64,000 bases of DNA from Altererythrobacter sp. H2 (GTDB lineage Bacteria > Pseudomonadota > Alphaproteobacteria > Sphingomonadales > Sphingomonadaceae), in contig NZ_CP141285.1 of NCBI RefSeq assembly GCF_035319885.1, positions 1,736,001-1,800,000 of the forward strand. Direction: 5' to 3'. A program made the position numbers and the translations under genes. Under the pieces are notes generated by a model. That model saw only the letters and a list, made by a program, of their open reading frames with translations. It was not told where the DNA came from and searched no databases. The stretch's first letter is position 1. Each line of letters opens with the position of its first letter. This document shows, in pieces, positions 47,165 to 57,281 of the stretch.

Positions 47165-50100
47165 TTACCCCGGGGAGACCAATGGCCCAGCGCCATCTGA
47201 CTTGGCCGGCACACGTGAAATCGCGAGGATTAGTGTCGGAAACACGAGGAGCACGAGTGGAACGGCCGCAGTCAGACCGAAAATGATGGCTGTCGCCAGC
47301 GGCTGCTGCAGGCCAGCCCCACGGCTGATCCCGAGAGCCAGCGGACTCAATGTCAGAATGGCGATAAGCGCCGACATCAGGATCGGGCGAAGGCGCTTGT
47401 CACCCGCCTCCGTGAGCGCTGCCGCATCCGTTGGTGCCGCCGCATCGAGTTCCGAGAGGTAGAACACGATAAGCTCGGTCACCATGCCCACTACCATGGT
47501 AAGCCCCATCAGGGCCGAAACATCGAGTTCGATACCGGAAATCCACAGGCCGCAAAATACAGCGGCGGCACTGAGCAAGACTGTCACCAGCGCGGCAAGC
47601 GTCCAGGCAATCCGTTCGAAGAGCAGGGTGAGCAGTAATGCCGCCAGCAGGAGGGCCGCTACGAACACCATCGTCATGTCCGCGAAGCTTTGGCGCTGCT
47701 GTGCATAGAGGCCGCCATAATCGACCCGGATCGAGCTCGGCAGGTGCAGACCTGCCACAGTGCCACGAACGTCGGCCATCGCCGAGCCCAGATCGCGTCC
47801 CTCAAGTCTGGCCGTGACGTCAATGAACGGTGCAAGGTCTTCGCGTGTACGCTGCTTCTGACCAGCCATTATAGAGACGTCGGCGATCTGGCCTACTCGA
47901 ACCACATGCCCATCGGTTGCGGTCAGCGGCAGGTCGGCGACCTGGGCCGCCCGCTCGCGAATATCCAATGGTCCGCGAACGCGGACCGCGATGAGTTGCT
48001 CACCGATCCGCAGGCTCGTGGCCTGACTGCCTCCGACCAGTCCTTCCACCTGACCGGCAACCGTGGCCGGATCGAGGCCGTGCTGCTGTGCGACACCAGG
48101 CCGCACCCGCACCGAAATGGCATCGCCCGCCACGCGCAGGCCGTCGACCACTTCAACGACGCCATTGACCTTGCTGATAGCCTCCGCGACCCGTTTGGCC
48201 ACCTGCTCGAGTGCCGCCGGGTCGTCGCCGAACAGCTTGATCTCGATCGGTTGTGGCACTGCGGTCAGGTCACCGATCAGGTCTTCCATTAGTTGCATCG
48301 TCTCGATCTGCAGCCCGGGCACCTTTGCTTCGATCTGCTGGCGGATCTCGCCCATCACCGCTTCGATGGGACGGCGCGAACCGCCCTTGAGGCGAATGAA
48401 GTAGTCGCCTTCGTCGGCTTCGGTCAGCCCGCCGCCCAATTGGAGACCGGTTCGCCGCGAGTAGCTGGCGACCTCAGGGGTCTTCTGGATAATCGTCTCG
48501 ACCTGGCGCAAAAGCCGATCCGTATCGCTCAGCGCAGCACCAGGCTGGGCCTTGTAGTCGAGGATAAAGCCGCCTTCGTCCATCTTCGGCATGAAACCCG
48601 AAGGGACGTTGTACCAGGCCAGCGACCCGGCCACTGCCAGAGCCGCGCAGACAATGAGCGCGAAGCGGACAGGGCGTTCGAGCGCGTGACCGATCGCCCG
48701 GTGATACTGCCTTGCCAGCCTCCCCAGCCAACCAGCCGCACTTTCCGCAGCCTCGGCGTCGCTGGGTCGCAACCAGTGGGCGCAGATCAGCGGAATGAGA
48801 AAGCGCGCAAAGAGGAGCGATATTGTCAGCGCTGCGACCATGGTCACCGCAAGCGCCTTGAAAAACCCTCCGCTGACGCCGGATATGAAGGCGAGCGGCA
48901 GAAACACGACGATGGTGGCGCCAGTTGAACCGAACAGCGGCTTTGCCATCTCTGCCGCAGCGCCCAGGATCGACGGCGTGTCACGGGCAGTGCCTTCCTG
49001 CATCCGGCGCATGACATGTTCGAGCATGACCACGGCATCGTCAACGATAAGACCGACAGCAGCAGCCATGCCACCCAGCGTCATCATGTCAAAATGCATG
49101 CCCATGGCGAAGAGGATCAGGCAAGTCCCTGCGAGAACAGCCGGCAGCACGGCGGCCGTGATCGCCATCAAGCGCAGTGAGCGAAGGAACAGGAACAGCA
49201 CCAGACCCGCGAGCACCGCGCCCAGCAGGATGGCATCGCGCACCGCGTTGGCCGCGCCGACAACCAGTTCGGACTGATCGTAGAATGGGGTCACGACGAC
49301 GCTAGGCGGCAATCCGAGCCCCTTGAGGCGGGCATCGGCATCGCGCACGACCTGCACCGTATCGCCGCCCAGCGCCTGCCGGACGTTGACAAGCACCGCG
49401 CGGCGCCCGTTGCTTGTCACCAGTGAGTAATTTGGCTGAACAGCCGGACGAATCGTGGCGACATCACCAATCGTAACGATCCCCGCGCCGCCTGCCGTGC
49501 CGGCCTTAACCGGAGTCGCTGCGATATCGGCGGCGGATGCGAGACGATTTTCGACCAGCAGCAGGTAGAGCCTGTGCCGATCCTCGATGCGTCCGGCCCC
49601 GCGCACGACATTGGCCTGAGCAAGGGCCCTGACGACGTCATCCGGCGACAGGCCAAGTGCGGCGAGCCGCGCGGGCTCGAGATCGACCGAGAATTCGCGA
49701 GGCGAGCCGCCCAGAACATCGACGCCGGCGACGCCGGGCACGGCTGTCAGCGCCGGACGGACCTTTAGCTCCGCGAGCTGGCGCAAGGCCTCCTGATCGA
49801 GCGAAGTCGACGTGAGCGCGATGCCAACTACGGGAAAAAGAGTCGGGTCAGAACGGCGCACGTCGAAGGCCGTGCCTTGCGGCAGCGAAGGCAGGACGGT
49901 CGCCAGCGCACCTTGCGTTGCCAGCGTCGCCGCGGTCATGTCGTGGCCCCAATCGAAGTTGAGCGCGACTTCCGCCGAACCGCGACTGGTGGTCGAGCGC
50001 AGGTGGCTAACGCCAGGCACCGAGCGCAGCGCGATCTCGATCGGCCGGGTGATTTCCGCTTCCATCTGGGCTGGGTCACGCTCGCCCGCGTCGATCGCCA

Positions 50101-50233
50101 CGACGACGCGGGGATAATCAATGTGTGGAAAGAGGCTGACCGGCAAGCGGAGCGCACCTGCGATGCCCCCAAGAGTGAGGAGCAGCATCGCCAGCCACAG
50201 GCTGCGGGCGTGGCGGGAGAGGCTGGCTTTCAC
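47165..50233 (-). CDS. RND efflux permease
   Basis: A 1022-residue proton-driven inner-membrane pump of the RND superfamily. Twelve membrane helices flank two large periplasmic loops. The helix-4 segment VGLIVDDAVVMLEHV carries the adjacent aspartates of the proton relay seen in HAE-type (drug) pumps, rather than the spaced acidic pattern of CzcA/CusA-type metal pumps. VFLPLAFISGVSGGFFKAL and TRPIEIALRSVPGVSHLRS are family signatures. With the upstream adaptor and TolC-like protein it would form a tripartite exporter across both membranes. Confidence 0.92.
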   Translation of the reverse strand: MKASLSRHARSLWLAMLLLTLGGIAGALRLPVSLFPHIDYPRVVVAIDAGERDPAQMEAEITRPIEIALRSVPGVSHLRSTTSRGSAEVALNFDWGHDMTAATLATQGALATVLPSLPQGTAFDVRRSDPTLFPVVGIALTSTSLDQEALRQLAELKVRPALTAVPGVAGVDVLGGSPREFSVDLEPARLAALGLSPDDVVRALAQANVVRGAGRIEDRHRLYLLLVENRLASAADIAATPVKAGTAGGAGIVTIGDVATIRPAVQPNYSLVTSNGRRAVLVNVRQALGGDTVQVVRDADARLKGLGLPPSVVVTPFYDQSELVVGAANAVRDAILLGAVLAGLVLFLFLRSLRLMAITAAVLPAVLAGTCLILFAMGMHFDMMTLGGMAAAVGLIVDDAVVMLEHVMRRMQEGTARDTPSILGAAAEMAKPLFGSTGATIVVFLPLAFISGVSGGFFKALAVTMVAALTISLLFARFLIPLICAHWLRPSDAEAAESAAGWLGRLARQYHRAIGHALERPVRFALIVCAALAVAGSLAWYNVPSGFMPKMDEGGFILDYKAQPGAALSDTDRLLRQVETIIQKTPEVASYSRRTGLQLGGGLTEADEGDYFIRLKGGSRRPIEAVMGEIRQQIEAKVPGLQIETMQLMEDLIGDLTAVPQPIEIKLFGDDPAALEQVAKRVAEAISKVNGVVEVVDGLRVAGDAISVRVRPGVAQQHGLDPATVAGQVEGLVGGSQATSLRIGEQLIAVRVRGPLDIRERAAQVADLPLTATDGHVVRVGQIADVSIMAGQKQRTREDLAPFIDVTARLEGRDLGSAMADVRGTVAGLHLPSSIRVDYGGLYAQQRQSFADMTMVFVAALLLAALLLTLLFERIAWTLAALVTVLLSAAAVFCGLWISGIELDVSALMGLTMVVGMVTELIVFYLSELDAAAPTDAAALTEAGDKRLRPILMSALIAILTLSPLALGISRGAGLQQPLATAIIFGLTAAVPLVLLVFPTLILAISRVPAKSDGAGPLVSPG

Positions 50234-51261
50234 CTCGTGCGGACCTTCATGCCGTCTTCGACGCCGGTCGCTCCATCGGTGACGACCAATTCGCCATCGG
50301 ACACGCCCTTGAGGATTGCCGCTTGGTTGCCATCGCTGGCGCCGGTTTCCACATCACGGCGATGCGCAACACCGTCCTTGACCACGAAAACGAACGGCTG
50401 CCCGCCGTCATCGAGCAGCGCGGCATACGGCACCGTCACGGCAGCGCTCGATGTGCGCGTGACCACCCGGGCCGAGAGCGGCTGTCCCGCAGCAAGGCCG
50501 TGTTGTGCCGGTATTTGGACCAGAATCGAGGCCAGGCGCGTCTGCACATGGGCGACCGGGCTGATGCTGGTGATCGGAACGACAAAAGGTGGAGATCCAT
50601 CGCCAGGATGAACTTCGATCGGACTTCCAGCCGCAAGTCCGCGAGCCCGTGCTGGATCGATGCCGAACCGCGCCTTGACTGCGCCGGAGCGCGACAGGGT
50701 TACTATCGTCGCACCGGGCTGGACAAGATCGCCGGCGCTTGCCCCGGTCGCATCGACAAAGCCGGCACTAGGGGCGCGCAAGGTCAGACTGGCACTGCGC
50801 TCCTTGAACGATGCCGCCAGCGCGGAAGCGGCGGCGGTGCGTGACCGGGCAGCTTCAACATCGGCGTCGCTGGCAAGGCCATCGGCCCGCAGACGCTGAG
50901 CCCGGGCAAATGCCTGCTGGGCGGCGGACGCATCGGCTGAGGCGGCACGGAACTGTGCCTGGCTTGCCGGACTGGCGCGAAGGCGAGCAAGGACCGTTCC
51001 GGAGGCGACAGCCGAACCGGCTGGCGCATTGATCGAGACTATAGTTGCCTCAACCGGCGCCGAGAGCACAATCTGGCTATCCCCTCCCCGCTCGATTTCA
51101 CCGTAGAGTGTGACCGACTGGGCAATATTGCCAGTCGCCGCCTTACCCAGCGACACGAGTGCAACAGGCGTAACGCCGGCGGTTTCGTCGACATTCCTGG
51201 CTGAACAGGCGGCGAGACCAAGGAGAAATGGCAGGAAGATTGCGGCTCGGGTCATTTCCAC
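50230..51261 (-). CDS. RND efflux periplasmic adaptor
   Basis: Membrane-fusion protein that links the RND pump to the outer-membrane channel; 343 residues. The N-terminus MTRAAIFLPFLLGLAACSARN has a lipobox (LAAC). The barrel-sandwich halves APVEATIVSINAPAGSAVASG and LTLRAPSAGFVDATGASAGD flank an alpha-helical hairpin of ~60 residues. An upstream in-frame start two codons earlier is possible. Overlaps both neighbours. Confidence 0.92.
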   Translation of the reverse strand: MEMTRAAIFLPFLLGLAACSARNVDETAGVTPVALVSLGKAATGNIAQSVTLYGEIERGGDSQIVLSAPVEATIVSINAPAGSAVASGTVLARLRASPASQAQFRAASADASAAQQAFARAQRLRADGLASDADVEAARSRTAAASALAASFKERSASLTLRAPSAGFVDATGASAGDLVQPGATIVTLSRSGAVKARFGIDPARARGLAAGSPIEVHPGDGSPPFVVPITSISPVAHVQTRLASILVQIPAQHGLAAGQPLSARVVTRTSSAAVTVPYAALLDDGGQPFVFVVKDGVAHRRDVETGASDGNQAAILKGVSDGELVVTDGATGVEDGMKVRTR

Positions 51262-52589
51262 CCCTCGGTTAATTCGCCGCTCAGCAGTTCGAGGGCAATT
51301 GTCTGTTCTTGAATGGCCAGTCGGGCCTGCGCGATAACCAGAATGCGATCGCGCAATTGCTGGCCCGAATTCATCGCGACAGCGCGCGAAAGGTCACCTC
51401 GGCGGGCAGCGCGGTCGCTGACCGCAGCCTGGTGCCGCAGAGCCGGCAACCCGGCCTCAGCATCGGCGAGTTGCCGCCGCGCGAGTTCGATGCCCGCCCA
51501 GGCCGCAGAGATTTCCGCCCGGGTCTGAAACAGGCGAGCCTCGTATTCGGACTTCAGCGCTTCACGTGTCGCACGCTCCACGGCAATGCCGCCGCGATTG
51601 CGGTTCCAAAGTGGGAGGGTAAAATCAACCGTAGGCCCGAGCAGGAAATTCCCGGCGGAATCCCGGTTGCCGGTAACCGTCAGGTTGAGTGTCGGAAACT
51701 GGTCAAGAACTGCCTTGTGTAGGGCCGCTTCCTGCATACCATAGCCGGCGCGCAGCGCGGCAAGATCGGTTCGACCAGCCTTCGCCAACGTGAAGAGATG
51801 CTCGGCCGACGGTGGCTCCGGTGGTAGCGCAAGCGTCGCAAGCGCCAGCTGAGTATCAGGCAGGAGCCCCAGCAGCTTTGCCAGTCCCTGCCTGGCGGCG
51901 AGCAGATCCCGCTCAGCGATTCGCAGCCGATCCGCGGCATCGAAAGCGGCAATACGGGCGCTTTCGGCGTCACTCCCAGTGAGATCGCCACGCGCCGCTG
52001 CCCGAGCCGCGCGGCCGAGCTGTGCTTGTGCGACTGCATTTGAATCCCGCGACAGGTCGGCAATCTCGGACAGCCCGGCGATCCGGACCGCCTGGATCCG
52101 TGCCTGACCAGCTGTCTGCCACTCTGCCCATGCGAGATCGAGCCGCACCTGTCGCGCCTGCGCACGAGCCTGTTCACGCCTGACCGCTCGCTTGCGCAAT
52201 GCATTGATGTCGAGGCCGAGAGCGCCCGCGACGTTGAGGACAGTGTCGGGGCCGCTCAGCACCTTGTCCGCGCCGATACTGAAGGTTGGATCGGGCAGGA
52301 GCCCCGCGGCAAATGCCTGCGTATCGGCGACGTCGGCGCGTGCGCGCAGGGCGACGAGATCAGGATTGTTGACGACAGCCAGCGCGGACACTCCTTGCGT
52401 CGTGAGCGGTGAAGACAGATCGACCGGCGTCGGTTGGAGCCAGGGGCGTTCGACAGAACTTGCCGAGGCTTCCAGGATCGCGGAAACAGGGGCAGCGAGA
52501 ACCGCCGGATCATCCGCCAGCGGAGCCGGCGCATAGTGGGCGCAGCCCGCCGCCAGAAGCAGCACGAGCAAAGCCGGTTGAGCCTTCAC
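51252..52589 (-). CDS. TolC-family outer membrane efflux protein
   Basis: Outer-membrane factor, 445 residues, with a lipoprotein signal (LLVLLLAAGC). The long helical repeats (LARIGVGVG-free, Ala/Arg-rich; for example NLVALRARADVADTQAFAAG and RLRIAERDLLAARQGLAKLLG) are typical of the CzcC/TolC group. Its GTG start overlaps the stop of the histidine kinase remnant (GTGA), showing that the kinase was once the preceding gene of the same operon. Confidence 0.9.
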   Translation of the reverse strand: MKAQPALLVLLLAAGCAHYAPAPLADDPAVLAAPVSAILEASASSVERPWLQPTPVDLSSPLTTQGVSALAVVNNPDLVALRARADVADTQAFAAGLLPDPTFSIGADKVLSGPDTVLNVAGALGLDINALRKRAVRREQARAQARQVRLDLAWAEWQTAGQARIQAVRIAGLSEIADLSRDSNAVAQAQLGRAARAAARGDLTGSDAESARIAAFDAADRLRIAERDLLAARQGLAKLLGLLPDTQLALATLALPPEPPSAEHLFTLAKAGRTDLAALRAGYGMQEAALHKAVLDQFPTLNLTVTGNRDSAGNFLLGPTVDFTLPLWNRNRGGIAVERATREALKSEYEARLFQTRAEISAAWAGIELARRQLADAEAGLPALRHQAAVSDRAARRGDLSRAVAMNSGQQLRDRILVIAQARLAIQEQTIALELLSGELTEGWK

Positions 52590-52850
52590 AGTGCCCCCCT
52601 TTGCGGAAATCTTAGTTCAGCGACGAGGCCGGGTTCGGCGTCGCCGAGTACCAGGCGTCCCCCATGCGCTTCGGCAATCGCTCGCACGAGACTCAACCCA
52701 AGCCCATGGCCCGGGGTTGATCGCGAAGATTCGAGACGGACGAAGCGTTGCTGGACGCGCTCATGCTCTGCCGCAGCAATGCCCGAGCCGTTATCCTGGA
52801 TCCGAATTACGATGTGTCCCCCGTCAGCACCTATGGCACAGATTAGAGGT
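52586..52850 (-). pseudogene. sensor histidine kinase, C-terminal remnant
   Basis: Only the last ~87 codons of a two-component sensor kinase remain. The nucleotide-binding G1 and G2 boxes are clear (IQDNGSGIAAAEHERV and GHGLGLSLVRAIAEAHGG), while the N and H boxes, the dimerisation domain and the sensor are gone. The break coincides with the left end of the IS3 element at 52851. Beyond the other end of the IS there is no trace of the missing part or of a response regulator, so a deletion accompanied or followed the insertion. Confidence 0.88.
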
Positions 52851-52899
52851 TGTGATTTAAGGAGGATTTGGGCTTCGTCGTAGTGACGAAGGAACGAAG

Positions 52900-53274
52900 A
52901 TGAAGCCCAAATCCTCAAAGCCCAAATTGCCTGCCGAGCAGGTGGTGAAGGACATCCGCCGCAAGACCCGTCGGCATTTCTCTGCTGAAGACAAGATCCG
53001 CATCGTGCTCGATGGCCTACGCGGCGATGACTCCATTGCCGAGCTGTGCCGCCGTGAAGGGATCGCACAGAGCCTGTATTACACCTGGTCCAAGGAGTTC
53101 ATGGAGGCCGGCAAGCGCAGGCTTGCTGGCGATACAGCCCGTGCTGCTACCACCGACGAGGTAAAGGATCTGCGCCGTGAAGCGCGCGATCTGAAGGAAT
53201 GCGTGGCGGACCTGACGCTGGAGAACCGTCTGCTCAAAAAAAGCATGATCGCGGATGGGGGAGACGACGAATGA
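52900..53274 (+). CDS. IS3-family transposase OrfA
   Basis: A 124-residue DNA-binding protein with a helix-turn-helix (EDKIRIVLDGLRGDDSIAEL...GIAQSLYYTWSKEF) that recognises the IS ends, and a leucine-zipper-like helix at its C-terminus. Ends overlapping orfB (ATGA). An A7G slippery run at 53236-53243 would allow -1 frameshifting to make the OrfAB fusion transposase. Confidence 0.93.
   Translation: MKPKSSKPKLPAEQVVKDIRRKTRRHFSAEDKIRIVLDGLRGDDSIAELCRREGIAQSLYYTWSKEFMEAGKRRLAGDTARAATTDEVKDLRREARDLKECVADLTLENRLLKKSMIADGGDDE
53236..53243 (+). promoter_or_regulatory. programmed -1 frameshift site of the IS3 element
   Basis: AAAAAAAG within orfA codons K-K-S. orfB is in the -1 frame and is open upstream of its own ATG back past this point, so slippage would fuse LLKK to HDRGWGRRRMRYP and yield OrfAB, the active transposase in this family. 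Confidence 0.75.
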
Positions 53275-54251
53275 GGTATCCCGCATCCGAGAAGCTGGAG
53301 ATCATCAGGATCGTCGAGCAGTCGCACCTGCCCGCCAAGCGTACGCTGGACCAGCTCGGCGTGGCACGGCGGACCTTCTATCGCTGGTATGACCGCTACC
53401 TCGAAGGTGGGCCGGAGGCGCTCCAGGACCGTCCTTCAGCGCCGAGCCGGGTGTGGAACCGTATTGGGCCCGAGGTGCAGGACCAGATCGTCGAGATGGC
53501 TCTGGAGCAGACCGATCTCAGTCCCCGCGAGCTGGCGGTGCGCTTCACCGACGAGAAGCGCTACTTCGTGTCCGAAGCCACGGTTTACCGGCTGCTGAAG
53601 GCCCATGATCTGATCACCAGCCCGGCCTACACGGTGATCAAGGCGGCAGAGGCGTTCCACACGCAGACCTCTCGACCCAATGAGATGTGGCAGACGGATT
53701 TTACCTACTTCAAGATCATCGGATGGGGCTGGGTCTATCTCTCGACCGTGCTCGACGATTACTCACGCTACATCATCGCCTGGAAGCTCTGCACCACCAT
53801 GCGAGCCGAGGACGTCACTGACACGCTCGATATGGCGCTGGCAGCTTCAGGCTGCAACCACGCCAACGTGCTGCACAGGCCCCGCCTGCTGTCGGACAAT
53901 GGCCCCAGCTACATTGCCGGGGAACTAGCCGAATACATCGAGGCAAACAGGATGAGCCATGTGCGCGGCGCTCCCTTCCATCCGCAGACGCAGGGCAAGA
54001 TCGAACGCTGGCACCAGACCCTGAAGAACCGCGTGCTGCTGGAAAACTACTTCCTGCCCGGCGATCTCCAACAGCAGATCGAGGCCTTCGTCGAGCACTA
54101 TAACCACCAGCGCTACCACGAGAGCCTGGACAATGTGACACCCGCCGATGCCTACTTCGGCAGGGCTGCCGCCATCATCAAACGAAGAGAAAGGATCAAG
54201 CGAAAGACACTCGAACATCGGCGCTTGCAACACTGCAAGCTCGCCGCCTAA
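53271..54251 (+). CDS. IS3-family transposase OrfB
   Basis: The catalytic transposase part, 326 residues from its own ATG. The DDE integrase core is visible: the first aspartate in MWQTDFTYFKI, the second in LLSDNGPSY, and the glutamate in QGKIERWHQTLKNR. A helix-turn-helix head precedes it (QLGVARRTFYRWYDRYLEGG). Intact, so the element may still be mobile. Confidence 0.94.
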   Translation: MRYPASEKLEIIRIVEQSHLPAKRTLDQLGVARRTFYRWYDRYLEGGPEALQDRPSAPSRVWNRIGPEVQDQIVEMALEQTDLSPRELAVRFTDEKRYFVSEATVYRLLKAHDLITSPAYTVIKAAEAFHTQTSRPNEMWQTDFTYFKIIGWGWVYLSTVLDDYSRYIIAWKLCTTMRAEDVTDTLDMALAASGCNHANVLHRPRLLSDNGPSYIAGELAEYIEANRMSHVRGAPFHPQTQGKIERWHQTLKNRVLLENYFLPGDLQQQIEAFVEHYNHQRYHESLDNVTPADAYFGRAAAIIKRRERIKRKTLEHRRLQHCKLAA

Positions 54252-54335
54252 ACATCAATCCGAGACGAGGCCCACACTCCGCTGATCTACGCCGCGAGTT
54301 GTGCCAAATGTTCTGACGACGGACAGACTACTCAC

Positions 54336-54655
54336 ATGCTCAACGACCTCATCCACCGCGCCGCTCCACCCGAAAGCGACAAGCATCGCAGCAATGCCGT
54401 CATCGGCAAGGCGGCCTACGGACCACGCTTACGGCGCAGGGGCATCTCGCCAAGATTGTCGCAATGGTCGGAGACGATCGCGATGCGCTGGAGATCGCGC
54501 AACAGCTTCAGGCCGTTGTGAGTGCGCTCGATAAGGCCAAGACCTTCCTCGTGACGCATCATATCGAACACCATCTGGAGGAAACGGTCGGACCGCTTCC
54601 CGAGCACACGCGAGCGAAACTCGGGCGCCTTACTGAGCTGGCCAAGTATCTGTAG
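54336..54655 (+). pseudogene. CsoR/FrmR-family metal-sensing repressor, frameshifted
   Basis: Two frames together encode a DUF156 (CsoR/RcnR/FrmR) repressor of about 106 residues. The start MLNDLIHRAAPPESDKHRSNAV is in one frame, and the rest, TAQGHLAKIVAMVGDDRDALE...HHIEHHLEETVGPL, is in another. The total, 320 bases, is one short of a whole number of codons, so a single lost base near 54405-54440 explains it. The His-rich HHIEHH region could bind metal. Such repressors commonly control metal exporters, matching the efflux genes around it. An internal ATG at 54464 leaves a 63-residue piece that would lack the first helix. Confidence 0.75.
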
Positions 54656-54716
54656 TTAAAGGCTGTGCTGCCATCTGCACTGATGATCACGCTTGGCGAG
54701 GCCAGCGTTGTAGCCG

Positions 54717-55121
54717 CTACGAGGGTGCGCTCTCCGCCAGTGTGCTGATCACCCGCGAAAGCTTTGCTCGGACTGCCTGAGCGGCCTCCTTCAGATCGGC
54801 ATTATCAATTGCCTGCATAGAAGCCACCGGATCGATAGCCGCAACTTCAATGACGCCAGACGAGACCTGCTGAACAACGACGTTGCACGGTAGCATTGCC
54901 CCCACCTTATCCTCCAGCAGCAAAGCCTCATGTGCCAGTGCCGGATTGCACGCCCCCAGGATTGTGTAGGGTCGGAAGTCCACGCTAATCTTCGATTTAA
55001 GGGTCTGCTGGATATCAATCCGGCTGATGACACCAAAACCTTCCCCCTTGAGCGCAGCCTCGGTACGCGCGATGGCATTGTCGAACGGAACAGGAAGCGT
55101 GGTCGCCATATAGTATGTCAT
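54717..55121 (-). CDS. DUF302 domain protein
   Basis: A 134-residue protein of DUF302. After a short start MTYYMATTLPVPFDNAI it shows EGFGVISRIDIQQTLKSK, YTILGACNPALAHEALLLE and LLPCNVVVQQ, all standard for the family, including the cysteines in GACNP and LPCN. The function is not known; these genes are often found with metal and sulfur-related genes. A start four codons later is equally possible. The ~180 bases beyond it (55122-55300) hold no recognisable gene. Confidence 0.88.
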   Translation of the reverse strand: MTYYMATTLPVPFDNAIARTEAALKGEGFGVISRIDIQQTLKSKISVDFRPYTILGACNPALAHEALLLEDKVGAMLPCNVVVQQVSSGVIEVAAIDPVASMQAIDNADLKEAAQAVRAKLSRVISTLAESAPS

Positions 55122-55300
55122 CGACTGGCCTTTTACCTCGAATTGCCAACTTAACCCGTCGCCTTCATTCTGGCCATAATGTTAGAGCGCAGAAGACATG
55201 GCTACAAGGGCAAGGCGCCCACGAAGACTGTCATTCGACAGCGCGTGGACGCAATCTTGGAAACAGTTTTTCGCCGAAGCCTTGCATCCTTGCTCCAGCT

Positions 55301-56093
<793 letters not shown>

Positions 56094-56101
<8 letters not shown>

Positions 56102-57149
56102 CACGCACGACCTTCAGCCTCCCCTGCAGGCCGAACCTGCTTCGCCGTCGGAAGCGGCCGGTCTCAACGCCCGAACCGCCAAACGCCAGAAGCTGCTTCT
56201 CGCCTCCATCGGCGCGATTGCCCTGACCGGCGGCAGTTGGCTCATCTTGGGCGGTGACGACAACGCGAAGTCGAACGATCCCGACGCGGCCCGTACCATC
56301 GACACGGCCGGGCTCGTCAACCGCGATCTCTCGCAGCGCGAATTTGTCGCCACCTATGGAAACCGCCTCGACGCGGTGACGCGCGAGCAGAAGGCGCTCA
56401 AGGACGCGGCTGTCCCGCGAAACGAGGTTGAGGCCCAGCTCGCTGCTCTCAAAGCGGAGAACCAGGCCATGCGGGTCGATGGTCAGGCCGCGATCGACGC
56501 GATCTCGGCCGAGAATGCGGACCTCAAATCCCGGCTTGCCGCGCAAGGTTCCGCCCCGGCACCGTCTTCCACCGCACCGGCATACGGGCCGCAGGCGGGT
56601 GGGTATGTGCTGTCCGCCATCATGTTCATGACCAGCCAGGCGATGACCCGCAGCCCTCGCTCGGTTCGGAAGCTGCTGCTGATCGACGAGGCGTGGTCGA
56701 TGCTGAAGGGCGGCTCGATGGGCGAGTTCGTCGAGACCTATGCCCGCACCTGCCGCAAATACGGCGGGGCGCTCGCCACCGCGACCCAATCGCTCAACGA
56801 CTATTACAAGTCCGATGGCGCGACCGCCGCACTCGAAAACAGCGACTGGATGCTGATCCTCCAGCAGAAGCCGGAAACCATCGCCGACTTCAAGGCATCG
56901 AAGCGCCTCGATATGGACGACCGGACCGAGACCTTGATCCGCAGCCTCAAGCGCTCGGGCAGCGACTATTCGGAGGTCTTCATCAAGGGGCCGGAGACCG
57001 AGGCAATCGGCCGGCTCGTCCTCGACGATTATTCGGCGACGCTCTTTTCTAGCTCTCCGCAGACCTTTGCCGCGATCGACGCCGAGATCGCCCGAGGCCA
57101 CCAGCTCGCCGACGCGATCGAGCGGATCGCCTTCGCCAATCGCTCCTGA
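56094..57149 (+). pseudogene. TraB::TraC in-frame chimera
   Basis: A 351-residue open frame made of two unrelated pieces. Residues 1 to ~170 are the start of TraB (membrane helix LLLASIGAIALTGGSWLIL, then the coiled-coil region VEAQLAALKAENQAMRVDGQ). From about residue 171 (YVLSAIMFMTSQAM) it is the C-terminal part of TraC, the VirB4-like ATPase, including the Walker B motif KLLLIDEAWSMLK and ATATQSLNDYY. The missing middle means that the rest of traB, traV and other genes and the first part of traC were deleted, by chance keeping the frame. It lacks the Walker A motif and cannot be an active ATPase. Confidence 0.82.
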
Positions 57150-57281
57150 AATCTCCCTTCATTCAAGGATTTTTGTTTCCATGCCTTTTCATGTCGTCAC
57201 TCCCTTCGATCGGGCTCACGAACCCCAGCTGGACGAAGGCCTCGATCTTCCGCCCGGGCCAACCTGGCGCCGGCACGCCGC

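Larger units (their letters stand above)
52851..54290 (+). mobile_element. IS3-family insertion sequence
   Basis: About 1440 bases with two overlapping transposase frames (orfA, orfB). Imperfect terminal inverted repeats can be aligned: GATTTAAGGAGGATTTGGGC at the left and GATCAGCGGAGTGTGGGCCT read inward from the right, both followed by TCGTC. The exact outer ends and a target duplication could not be fixed by eye; different DNA on each side suggests a deletion next to the IS. Confidence 0.88.

Noticed and set aside
47165-50233. Naming the complete RND pump CusA or CzcA
   Set aside because: Its helix-4 sequence has the VDD pair of drug-type pumps, not the metal-type acidic pattern, so a metal substrate is not supported by sequence.
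57150-57281. Possible start of a separate tra gene (ATG at 57181)
   Set aside because: The short reading frame MPFHVVTPFDRAHEPQ has no recognisable family and runs out of frame into the TraG fragment; kept only as unidentified junction DNA.
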